Shown: positions 16,919 through 28,000 of the stretch, in pieces
How the letters are laid out: every line of letters starts with the position of its first letter
How positions within the stretch are numbered: position 1 is the stretch's first letter
Assembly (NCBI RefSeq): GCF_000953675.1
Contig: NZ_LN679998.1
Coordinates: 1,573,911 to 1,637,910 of the forward strand
Length of the DNA stretch: 64,000 bases
Direction: 5' to 3'
DNA from: Paraclostridium sordellii
GTDB lineage: Bacteria > Bacillota > Clostridia > Peptostreptococcales > Peptostreptococcaceae
Made by a program: the position numbers and the translations under genes
Notes under the pieces: model-generated
Seen by the model: the letters and a program-made list of their open reading frames with translations, nothing else
Told to the model about the DNA's origin: nothing
Database searches by the model: none

Positions 16919-16976
16919 TTAAACCATTATAAAAAGCCAGTAAAATTAATTTTACTGGCTTTTTATAATGGTTTAA
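16919..16976. terminator. Perfect 58-bp palindrome, bidirectional terminator
   Basis: The whole 58 bases equal their own reverse complement, centred on AATTAATT, with the core AAAAAGCCAGTAAAA and its mate flanked by TTAAACCATTAT arms. It lies between the convergent kinase and EFR1-type genes. No loop bases separate the arms. Confidence 0.9.
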
Positions 16977-16990
16977 ATACTAAAAATGTA

Positions 16991-17740
16991 TTATTTTAGA
17001 TAATATCTTTCTTTATTTTGAGTACTATTTTTATACTCAATAGCCTCAGCAGGGCAACCACAAATACATGCCATACAATGAGTACAGTTATTTCCCCAAA
17101 CTGGTTTTTGATTTTTTAAACTAATATTATTTAAAGGACATAGTGCTTCACATTTTCCACAGCTAATACATTTATCAGTATAATGAAATCCCTTGGCATG
17201 AACAAATAATTTATAAAAAACTAAATTTGTTATACCACTTTTAATTGTACCACCTAAGCCGCTAGGGGTAATAGTTTCAAATTCATTTTCATTATTTATA
17301 TCAGAAATAATTTTATATATTTGTTTATCTGCTTCTTTAATAATTTGTTTTGACGTTTCTTTATCTGGCACAGAAAATAAAGCTACATAATTCTCTGGCA
17401 TCTTAATTTCTACCATACCTTTTAATTGGCAATTTTTATATTTGCATAGTTTTTTAATATAGTTTATGGATTTTGCTGTATCTCCTCCACAAGTCATTAT
17501 AAAATAAACTTTGTTACTTCCTAAAAATTTTGTTTTTTTAATAAAGTCCGTAACTACTAGTGGCAATCTCCATGCATAAGTAGGACATACGAATATGAAT
17601 GGCTTATCTGTAGATATTAATTCATCTGTTTTTTCTTCTTTTATAAGTTGATTTAATGATATTAGTTCATCATTTAATTCTTGAGCAATTTTGCGAGCTA
17701 CATATCGGCTATTACCAGTACCACTAAAATATAAAATCAT
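16991..17740 (-). CDS. EFR1-type flavodoxin/ferredoxin fusion protein
   Basis: A 249-residue redox protein. The N-terminus ILYFSGTGNSRYVARKIA is a flavodoxin FMN-binding loop. FVCPTYAWRLP and FIMTCGG follow. The C-terminus carries two 4Fe-4S motifs, CISCGKCEALCP and CTHCMACICGCP (about residues 190-235). This order is the EFR1 family of flavodoxin-ferredoxin proteins common in Clostridia. It is likely a low-potential electron carrier or small reductase; its partner is unknown. It is monocistronic with an AGGGAG ribosome site. Confidence 0.85.
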   Translation of the reverse strand: MILYFSGTGNSRYVARKIAQELNDELISLNQLIKEEKTDELISTDKPFIFVCPTYAWRLPLVVTDFIKKTKFLGSNKVYFIMTCGGDTAKSINYIKKLCKYKNCQLKGMVEIKMPENYVALFSVPDKETSKQIIKEADKQIYKIISDINNENEFETITPSGLGGTIKSGITNLVFYKLFVHAKGFHYTDKCISCGKCEALCPLNNISLKNQKPVWGNNCTHCMACICGCPAEAIEYKNSTQNKERYYLK

Positions 17741-18043
17741 AATTATATCTCCCTAAATATTTTCATTTTAATCTTTAATTCTTTTTGATCTAATAAAATA
17801 ATTTATTGATATATTGTATTTCAATAAATATAAAATTCTCTAGTTAAAAAAATTATAGCATATTAATACTTTTAAAATTTATTGGTAAAGAATTTGATTA
17901 CCATTAAATTTTAAATAAAACAAAATCCACTTTTACATTTGATGAATCACTACTAAAAATGAAAAAGTGGATTATTAGGTATATAAACTAAAATAGAATC
18001 TTCTATATTCTTTGATAGAGAATATAAGCTTTGAAAAAAGTTC
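17741..18043. other. Gap between EFR1-type gene and surface-protein gene
   Basis: No ORF. It contains the EFR1 promoter side and a terminator for the leftward gene at 17920-17973, where AATCCACTTTTACATTT pairs with AAATGAAAAAGTGGATT. Confidence 0.55.
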
Positions 18044-18787
18044 TTATACTCCATTATATTTAATTATATTGGAAGCTGGAATAGCCGAAATAAATACACT
18101 CATGCTATTATATATATTTTTACTGTCTAATAATTCAACAAAAGTATAATCTACATATGCATTTACACAAAACTCTTCACATAAATCAACTTCTATATCA
18201 GAAGCATTAGTAAACACATATCCCTTAATAGTTAGTGTCTTTGTAGGGTCTTTAGGATCTATAACTACTACATCTCTTAATATATTCGGTACATTTTTAA
18301 ATTTAGGATATACAATAATATAAGTAGTAAAAGGGTAGCTTAATTTGATATAATGCACAGGACTTGAAGGTAAATCTAGTGTATATATTATTCTTTGATT
18401 TATAGTACCTGAAACTATTAACTCTCGACCGCTAAGACAAGATCCTTCTGCATTACTTTGTATTTGTAAAACACTAAGGCAAGGAGATTCACTTACTATA
18501 TTATTTTCATAAACAGGATTACCAGAAGCATCTAAAACAGCTACCTTATAAGTCTTTAATCCGAACGGAGTTTCAATCAATCTTGATTTGCATATTGAAA
18601 CATTAGAAGATACGAGAGAGATATCCTTTATACCGTTTTTATTATCTGATAGAGATAAAATTTCTGTATTTAAAACATGTCCCCAATTTAAAATACTTGG
18701 ATTAAAAGAATCTAAATCTACTTTATTAATGCTTGATGAAGTTGAGACTGAACAAATAGAGCATTTATTATAGTTATTACTTAACAA
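18044..18787 (-). CDS. Putative spore- or cell-surface protein, 247 aa
   Basis: A mostly beta-type protein with no signal peptide and an N-terminal NNYNKCSICSVSTSSS motif. The middle has CLSGRELIVSGTINQRIIYT and HYIKLSYPFTTYIIVYP; the C-terminus has VDLCEEFCVNAYVDYTFVELLDS. This beta pattern resembles the SPOCS/DUF3794 domains of clostridial spore proteins and the extreme C-terminus of the giant protein encoded divergently. I choose TTG at 18787, which is well spaced from AGGAG; the GTG at 18796 is too close to it. A spore or exosporium role is inferred. Confidence 0.55.
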   Translation of the reverse strand: MLSNNYNKCSICSVSTSSSINKVDLDSFNPSILNWGHVLNTEILSLSDNKNGIKDISLVSSNVSICKSRLIETPFGLKTYKVAVLDASGNPVYENNIVSESPCLSVLQIQSNAEGSCLSGRELIVSGTINQRIIYTLDLPSSPVHYIKLSYPFTTYIIVYPKFKNVPNILRDVVVIDPKDPTKTLTIKGYVFTNASDIEVDLCEEFCVNAYVDYTFVELLDSKNIYNSMSVFISAIPASNIIKYNGV

Positions 18788-18796
18788 TGTTAACAC

Positions 18797-19034
18797 ATCT
18801 CCTGTCTTCTTATGATATACATTTTATGATAAGAAAAAATGTTATATTATATTTTATTTAAAATATTAAAATATGTACTAAAAATTACAAAAAATATAAA
18901 CTATTTAAAAGTAATTGTAAAAATTCAATAGAAAAAATAAATAAAACATTAATAAAAGAGAGTAGTAACCAAGAGCTAGATAATAAAATACACTATATAT
19001 AGAATCTAATTTATAAATTTGAAAGGAGGATATC
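18797..19034. promoter_or_regulatory. Divergent promoter region of two surface-protein genes
   Basis: A 240-base AT-rich region separates the 247-aa gene and the giant gene. The right end has the strong GAAAGGAGGATATC ribosome site of the giant gene. I cannot identify the sigma factor; sporulation sigma factors should be tested. Confidence 0.35.
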
Positions 19035-22000
19035 ATGCCATTTAGAAATAGATATACAGCTACAACTCGTGGATGTATTACTATAACAGGTAATACACTA
19101 GGCTTGAGTAAAAGTACAACAGGAGCTTTAACCCCAGGAATATCAGATGCAATTGGTGGATTTATAACAACTAATGTGTCAATACCAACTCCAACTGGAT
19201 GGACATCTATAGTTAACTTAGGGAATTATGAAAATATTACTCTGGATTGGACACAAAATTCATCATCTGCTAAGTTGAATATATTAGATAATAGTACTAT
19301 CTTATATGCAGAGCTTATATGGGGTGGTAATTATAACTTAGGCAATCAGACAATAGAAAATATATCTAACTATATAAATAATTCTATTAAATTTACAGTA
19401 CCTGAAGGTAGAACTTACAATATAGCTCCGGATTCGTTAACAGCATATACAGTAAGCCCTTTTTACTCTAGATCAGCAAATGTAACATCTCTAATATCAT
19501 CAAGTGGAACATACACAGTGGGTGCTGTACCAGCAGCTCTTTCTACTACTGATATCTCAGGAGCTTGTGCTGGGTGGTCGCTTATTGTAGTTTATAGTAA
19601 TATATCACTACCAATAAGGAATATGACAGTATTCTCAGGGGGAGAATCAGTAAGTAGTGAGACTGTAGATACCACTATATCTGGATTTGCAACACCTGTA
19701 AATGGTACTGTAAATGCTAGAGTGTTAGTAAGTTCTATAGAAGGTGATGCAAATCGTATTGGTGACTATATGCAGTTTGGCCCTAATTCATCAAATTTAA
19801 AAAAATTATATGGTCCTAATAACTGGGCTAGCCCTCCAAATTCAAATGACAACTTTTTCAATTCACAAATCAATATTGGAGATCCTAACAGTGTAAATGT
19901 AGGTAAAATAGATACAACTGGAACCTTTGGAAATAGAAATGCAAACACATCACAAGCTGTACCAGCTAATATTTCAGGAGGAAGACAAGGATGGTCAATA
20001 ACTAATGTTGACGGAAGTGCGGCTATGTCGAATAATCAAACAAGTGCACTTGTAAGACTTGCAACAGCAGGAGATGTATATGTTGCAAATGCATTTGCAG
20101 TACAAATAGATAGAGCATATACAACAATAAACATGCAAAAAAATACTACTGATACCCTTATTGTTGCAGGGCAGACAATACACTATACATTAACTGTATC
20201 TAACACAGGAACACTTGCTACAAATGACTTTTTAGTTTATGACCCAGCATTAACAGGTGAAACAATAGATGTAAGTAGTATAACTATCTCTGGAGTAACA
20301 GGAAGTATAACAAATAACTCAACATCGACAGGTATATCTATTCAGATTGGTCCATTAATTCAAAATCAAACAGTTACTATATCCTATAATGTTATAACTA
20401 GCTCTCAAACTGTATTTCCAATTCAAAATACTGCTTATGGGCAGTATACTTACACTCCAGCAGCAGGAGTAAGTCCAATAACTGATACAAAAAGAAGTAA
20501 TATAGCTATTACAAATGGTGTAAGAGTAAACCAAAGTAAATCAGTATCAAATAACCAAGCAGTAAATGGGGATATTATAACATATACAGTTAGTATAGAT
20601 AATACGGCAAGTAGTGTAGATATTACAAATGTATCTTTAGTGGATACACTACAATCAGGAACAACCTATGTCCCAAACTCAACAGTAATAGGATTAAATT
20701 CACCAATAAATTCAAATCCAAATTTCGGTATAAATATTGGAACTATACCAGCATATAGTAATCAAACTGTAAGATTTAATGTATTAGTAAGTTCTCCACC
20801 GACCAGTTCGCCAATTACTAATACAGCAAATATAACTTTTACAGGAGCCCAAACTACAATAACTCAATCTACTAATACAACAAGTGTGAGTATTATAAAT
20901 CCTAGTATGTCTGTTTTAAAATCAGTAGATAAATCATTAGCTCAAGTAGGAGACACTTTGAAATATACAACAGTTATAGCAAATACAGGTGATACTATTA
21001 TAAATAATATAATATTTAATGATCTGCCACCAGCAAATACAATGTACGATGGCAGTGGAGTAACTATAGATGGGGTACTATATTCTTCAATAAGTCCAAC
21101 TTCAGCTATAGACTTTTCAACTATATCAATTAAATCAGGAACATTTCCATTATATCCTGGCAAGAGTATAGTAGTATCTTATACAGTTGTCATAACATCT
21201 ACACCAGCTAGTAGCCAAATAAATAATATAGCATCTATTACCTCACAATATAAGGTTGGATCACAGCAACGAACAATTACAATTATTAGTAATACAGTTA
21301 CAACTAATTTATTTAAATTAAATATAATCAAAACAATAAATAGAAATGCCCTAGAGCCAGGTGATTTATTAACTTACACAATTACTATAACTAGCACTAA
21401 GCCAGGAACTTATGCAAATGATATAATTTTTATAGATAATTTACCTCCCAATGTAACAATTATTCCAGGAAACACTGTTGTAAATGGAGCAACTGTGGTT
21501 GCCAATAATTCAACAACAACACAATTAAATCTAAACTTTGGAAGTACATTTCCAAATAATCCTATAACCATAACATCAACAGTGAAAGTAGGTTTAAATG
21601 CTACTACACCATTACAAAACACAGCAAGTGTAAAAGTTGGTATAGTATCAACAAATAGTAATATGGTTTCAACTGAAGTGGCTAATCCTCGTGTTACAAA
21701 ATCAAGTTCAAAGTCTTACGTAACAGTAGGGCAAACTTATACCTATACAGTAACCATTGATAATACAGGAAACAATGTAGCACTTACAGATGTATATGTG
21801 TATGATCAACTTCAAACAGGTACATCTTATGTTAACAACTTAACTAGAATAGGAAACAGTCCACCTATAAACTCAGATCCGAGTTATTTAAAAGGTATAA
21901 ATATTAGTACAGTAGATTCAAATACATTATTAACAGTTTCATTTGATGTAATTGTAGATAGTTTACCATCACAAAATCCAATATTAAATACAGCTACTAT

Positions 22001-25000
22001 TAACTATAATTTGGACTCTATAGAAAAAAGTAAAACAAGTAATCAGACTAAAGTAAATGCTAGATTAGCTAATCTTACAATAAATAAAGATGTAGATAAG
22101 CAATATGCGGATATAGGAGATATTATAACTTACACTATATCAACTACAAATACAGGTAATGTTTCTTCTGATTCTGTAACAATAACAGACTCTATACCAT
22201 TAGGAACTACATTAGAAGCTGGGAGTATAGTAGTTAAAGATAAATTTGATAACCCCGTAGGTTACACATCAAATATACAAGGAAATCAGCTAAAAATAAT
22301 ACTAAATAACTCAATCTTTTCAAGTGATAGTGTTATTACAACCTTTAAAGTAAAAGTAGATAGTATAATACCAAGTACAAATCCAATAACTAACAATGCT
22401 TCTATTAATTTTTACTACACTGTAGACCCAGCTAGTCCACCAATAAGTGTAGTAAATACATCTAATTCAGTTAATACACAAATTTATCATGCTGATTTAA
22501 TATCAACAGGCAACTTTACAAAAACCGTAAGCAAGCAATATGCAGATGTAGGAGATATATTAACTTATACTATAGTAGCTAAAAACACAGGGAATACTGA
22601 TGCTAACAATGTAGCTATAAGTGATGTAATACCATCAGGAACATCACTTGTAGAAGGGAGCATAACATCTACCATTCCATATACAGGGGATAATATCCAA
22701 AATGGAATAACATTAACAGCACCTATAAGTCCTGGTGGAGCTGTGACAATAACTTATCAAGGTAAAATAGATGTAATACCAAATCCAAATCCTATAACAA
22801 ATCTTGCAAATATAAACTACACATATACAGTAAATCCATTAAATCCAAATGGAGCTAGTGCAAGTGGGGTTACAAACATAGCTACAACTAAAGTTAATAA
22901 TGCTAATATAGGTAATCACGACAATTTTAATAAAAGTGTAGATAAAACGTCAGCGTTAGTTGGTGATACATTAACTTATACAATAACAGTATCTAATACG
23001 GGTAGTACAACTGCAAATAATATAATAGTAATAGACTCTATACCTAATGGAGCCACTTTTAAAGTAGGTACCACAATGGTTGATGGTATATCAACAAATG
23101 AAAATCCTGCTACGGGAATAAATATAGATAAGATAGATGTAGGAGTAACTGTTATAATAACTTACCAAGTAACTGTTACTTCAATGCCATCGACAAATCC
23201 AATGGCAAATATAGCTAATGTAACTTACAGCTATATAGTTGACCCTACAACAACTCCGCCTGTTGTTGCCAATGGAAATGGTACTACTCACCAAGTATAC
23301 ACATCAATAAGTAGCCCAAATTTAATAGGATTAGATGACTTTACAAAAAGCGTAGATAAACAATATGCAACTGTAGGTGATATATTAACCTATAGATTAA
23401 CTATTCATAATAGTAGTCAAAATCTAACTGCAAATAATGTGGTTGTTAAAGATTCTCCACCTAATAACACTAATTTTAAGGAAGTAGTGCATGTTATAGA
23501 TAAAATTACTTCAAATCCTATAAATTATACTGGAGATTTAGAAACAATAGGAATAACTATAACTAATGGAATAGCACCAAAACAAACTATTGAGATAGTG
23601 TATGAACTAACAGTAAGTTCATTACCTAATCCAAATAATCTTCTAAATTATGCTACATTAGATTACACATATACAGGAGGCTCTGGTAATATTATTACAA
23701 ATACAACTGCAACGGAAATATTCACAGCTGATTTTAAATCACCAGGAAATTCTATAAAAAAAGTTAACAAGGAATTTTCTTATGTGGGAGATGTATTAAC
23801 GTACTATATAAGTATTAAAAATACAGGTAATACTTCTGCAAATAATGTTGTTATCAAAGATAGCTTACCAAGTGAAGTAAGCTTAGTTTTAGGAAGTCTA
23901 GTTGTAGATAATCCATATACTGGATATGACATTGTAACTGGAATAACACTAGTAAATCCTATACAACCAAATGAAGTAATAGATATCGTATTTCAGGCGA
24001 ATGTAGATAAAATACCGACAACTAATCCTATAGAAAATTACGCGAATATAAGTTATGAGTATACAGTAGACCCAAGCTTAGTAAATGGAGAAAATGATAA
24101 TTTAATTGTTGGGCCAGCTACTACAACTATTAATTTTGTAGACCTAAAATCAAATTTTACTAAGCGTGTAAATGAGCAATATATAGATATTAATGGTGTG
24201 CTTATATATGAAATAAGAATTATAAATATAGGAAACACAAAGGCTAACAATGTATTGATAACAGATACAATACCAATAGGAACTACTTTTATTGATATAG
24301 AATCAGTTACAGACTTATTAGGAAATACTATAGCTTATTCTGGGGATTTAGAAAATACGCCAATATTTATAACAGATGGGATTGACTATAACAATGGAGT
24401 TATAATTACATTTAAAGTAGAAGTAGATTCTATTCCACCTACAAATTATGTATTAAACACTGCAAAAATAGATTATGATTTTATTTTAAATAATAATACA
24501 ACACCTGTTACTACAGTTTCAGACAGTGGAGTAAGTAACCAAACATCCACAAGAGTTAATAATGCAAATTTATCAGAAAAATTTATAAAAAGTGTAGATA
24601 AACAATATGCAGATATAGGTGATACATTAACTTATACAATACAAACTACAAATATAGGCAATATTGCTACACTTAATACCACTGATGATAATTATAAAGT
24701 AGTAATAAAAGATGAAATACCAAAAGAAACTACCTTATTACAATCAACTATAAATATTATAGATGGCAATGGTGAACAAGTAGAATATAAACTAGGTGGT
24801 GAGGAATTAACTATAATTTTACTAAATCCAGTAGATGTGGGTAATACAGTTGTAATAACTTATCAAGTTAAAGTTGATGAAGCACCAAAATCAAATACAA
24901 TAATAAATGCTTCAAGTATTGAGTATTCTTATGAAGTAAATCCAGTAAGCAGCGAGATAATTACTGTCAACAATGAAAGTGAGATAAAAACTATAGTTAA

Positions 25001-28000
25001 TAATGCTGATTTATCTACAGATTTCATAAAAACAGTAGATAGGGAATATGCAGATATAGGTGATACACTGACCTATACAGTAACAACTACAAATACTGGT
25101 AATGTTAATGCTACAGATATATTAATAACTGATGAATTGGAACCCGATGTTACTCTTATACCAGAGAGTATAACTATTACAGATGGAAATCTTAAACCTT
25201 TACAATATATGGGTACTGTTCCTTCAGTTGGGCTAAGATTAACTGAACCAGTAGCTGTTGGTGAAACTATTATACTAACTTATCAAGTATCTGTAACAGG
25301 CATACCATCAACTAATCAGATATCAAATACATCAAATATATCCTATGAATATATAGTAGATAATTCAAATAATACATCAGTTACAGAAAGTGGAATAACA
25401 AAACCTGTAATAACTCAAATTCAAAATGCAAATCTAAAATCAAATTTTAGAAAGTCAGTAGATAAAGAATATGCAGATATTAATGATATATTAACTTACA
25501 CAATAACGACTACAAATACAGGCAATGTTATAGCAAATAATGTAAAGATAATAGATGATATTCCAATTGGAACTATATTTAATGGAAATATAACTGTTAC
25601 AGACATTGATGGTAATTCAATAGATTTTTCTGGAGATAATCCATCAACAGGAATAATTATAACTAATGGAGTAGATGCTAAAAATACAGTTCAAGTAACT
25701 TTCCAAGTTGTAGTAGCTACAATACCATCAACACAAACTGTAGTAAATACTGCAGACATATCTTATGATTATGAAGTAAACTTAAATACTGTCTCTGATG
25801 GAGGAATAACTAATGAAGTATCAACTAAGATAAATCATACAAATCTTAAAGATAATTTCAAAAAAACTGTAGATAAAGAGTATGCAGGTGTAGGAGATAT
25901 ATTGACTTATACAATTTCAGCTACCAACACTGGAAACACTCCTACTATTACAACACTAGATGATACAAAAATGGTAACAATAAAAGATATAATACAACCA
26001 GGAACTTCAATTATACCATCAAGCATAACTGTTAAAGATGGATATGGTAATAATTTAGATTACAAAGAAGGTAGTGAAGAATTAACAATAATTTTACTAA
26101 ATCCTGTAGATGTAGATGAGACAGTTATAGTAACTTATCAAGTAAAAGTAGATATAATACCAATACAAAATCCAATATTAAACACTGCAGATATAACCTA
26201 TAGTTATGAAGTAGACCCTACCACTCAAAACATAGACACAGCTAGTGGAACAACTCCTGAAGCCAAGACAACAATTAACTATGCTGAGTTAGATGTTACT
26301 AAAGAAGTTGATAAAGAATATGCAGATATTAATGATATATTAACTTATACAATAGCAATTAAAAATAACGGTAACACAGAGGTTACAGCTTTAGGAATAA
26401 CAGATATAATCCAACCAGGAACAAGCTTCATATCAGGAAGTGTATATTCAAATGTAGAGGTTGTAGGATATAATCCTTCAAGAGGCATAGGAATAGTAAA
26501 TCCAATAGCTCCAGGTGAGACTATAACAGTAAGTTACCAAGTACGTGTGGTTTCTATTCCAAGTCCAAATCCAATAGTAAGTACTTCAAACATAAGATAT
26601 AGGTATACAATAGATGCAAACAATCCTAATGGAGCTACCAATAATATAATATCAAATTCTGTATCAACACAAGTTAATAGTGCAAACTTAGCATCATTTG
26701 GTACTTATATTAATAAGACCGTAGATAAGCAATATGCAGGAATGAGAGATATTTTAATCTACACTATAGTAGCTACAAATACAGGAAATACTGATGCCAA
26801 CAATGTATTAGTATCAGATACAATACCACCAGGAACAACATATGTAGCTAACAGTATAACTGTTACAGACCAAATGGGTAACCCTATAGATTTTGAAGGA
26901 ACAAATCCAACAGATATAAAAATAAATGAGCCAATAGCACAAGGAAGTACACTTAAAGTAAGTTTCAAAGTTACAGTAGATTCAGGTATAGTACCGGTAC
27001 CAAATCCTATGGAAAACAATGCAAGCATAAATTATGACTATACAGTAAATCCATTAAATCCAAATGGAGCTCATAGTGAATTAGTATCTCTTCCAGTTTT
27101 GACACAGGTTAATTTTGCAAATTTAACATCAGTAGGGAATTTTACAAAAGATGTAGATAAAGAGTATGCAGATGTTGGAGATACATTAAACTATAAACTA
27201 ACAATTAGAAATACAGGAAATACTAGTGCTAATAGTGTAGTTATAACAGATATACTACCATTAGGAACTGTTCTTATAGAAGGAAGCGTAACAAGTAGTG
27301 TAGACATTAAGGTAGATAAATCTATGGCAAAAATAAATATAATCAATCCAATATATGGTTTAGATACAGTTATTATAAATTACCAAGTTCGTGTAGTAGA
27401 GCTACCTAAACAAAACCCAATACAAAACATTGCTACAATAGATTATAAATACACAGTAGATCCTGCAAATCCTAATTCAGTTAATGATGAGGGAACATCC
27501 AATGAAGCAGTAACACAGATAAATACTGCAGATTTGATTACTAGTTTTAACAAATCAGTAGATAATGAATATGCTATACTGGGGGATACCTTAAACTATA
27601 CAATTAATTTAAGAAATACTGGAAACACACCGGCTACAAATGTAGTTATAAAGGATATACTACCTAGTGGAGCTAAACTTTTAGGGCCTATAACTGTTAT
27701 TGATAATGATGGTAATAGCATAAATTTCACAGGGGATATTCAGACTACGGGAATAAGATTAGAAAATGCATTAAATCCAGTAGGTCAACTTGGATCATCA
27801 GCTATAACAGTAAAAATACCTATACAGATACAGTCAGATAAAGTACCATCACCTAATCCATTAGTAAATAGTGCTAGTATTAATTATAAATATACAGTAG
27901 ATCCTGACGAATCAGATGGAGCTAACGCTAGTGGGGAAAGTAACGAGGTATTAACCTTTATAATTTGTGAGGATAAGTATATAGATGAATGTTTACCATT

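Noticed and set aside
20000-28000. Many periodic DNA similarities that could suggest a CRISPR or satellite array
   Set aside because: The roughly 410-base period is coding, in frame, and explained by tandem DUF11-type domains.
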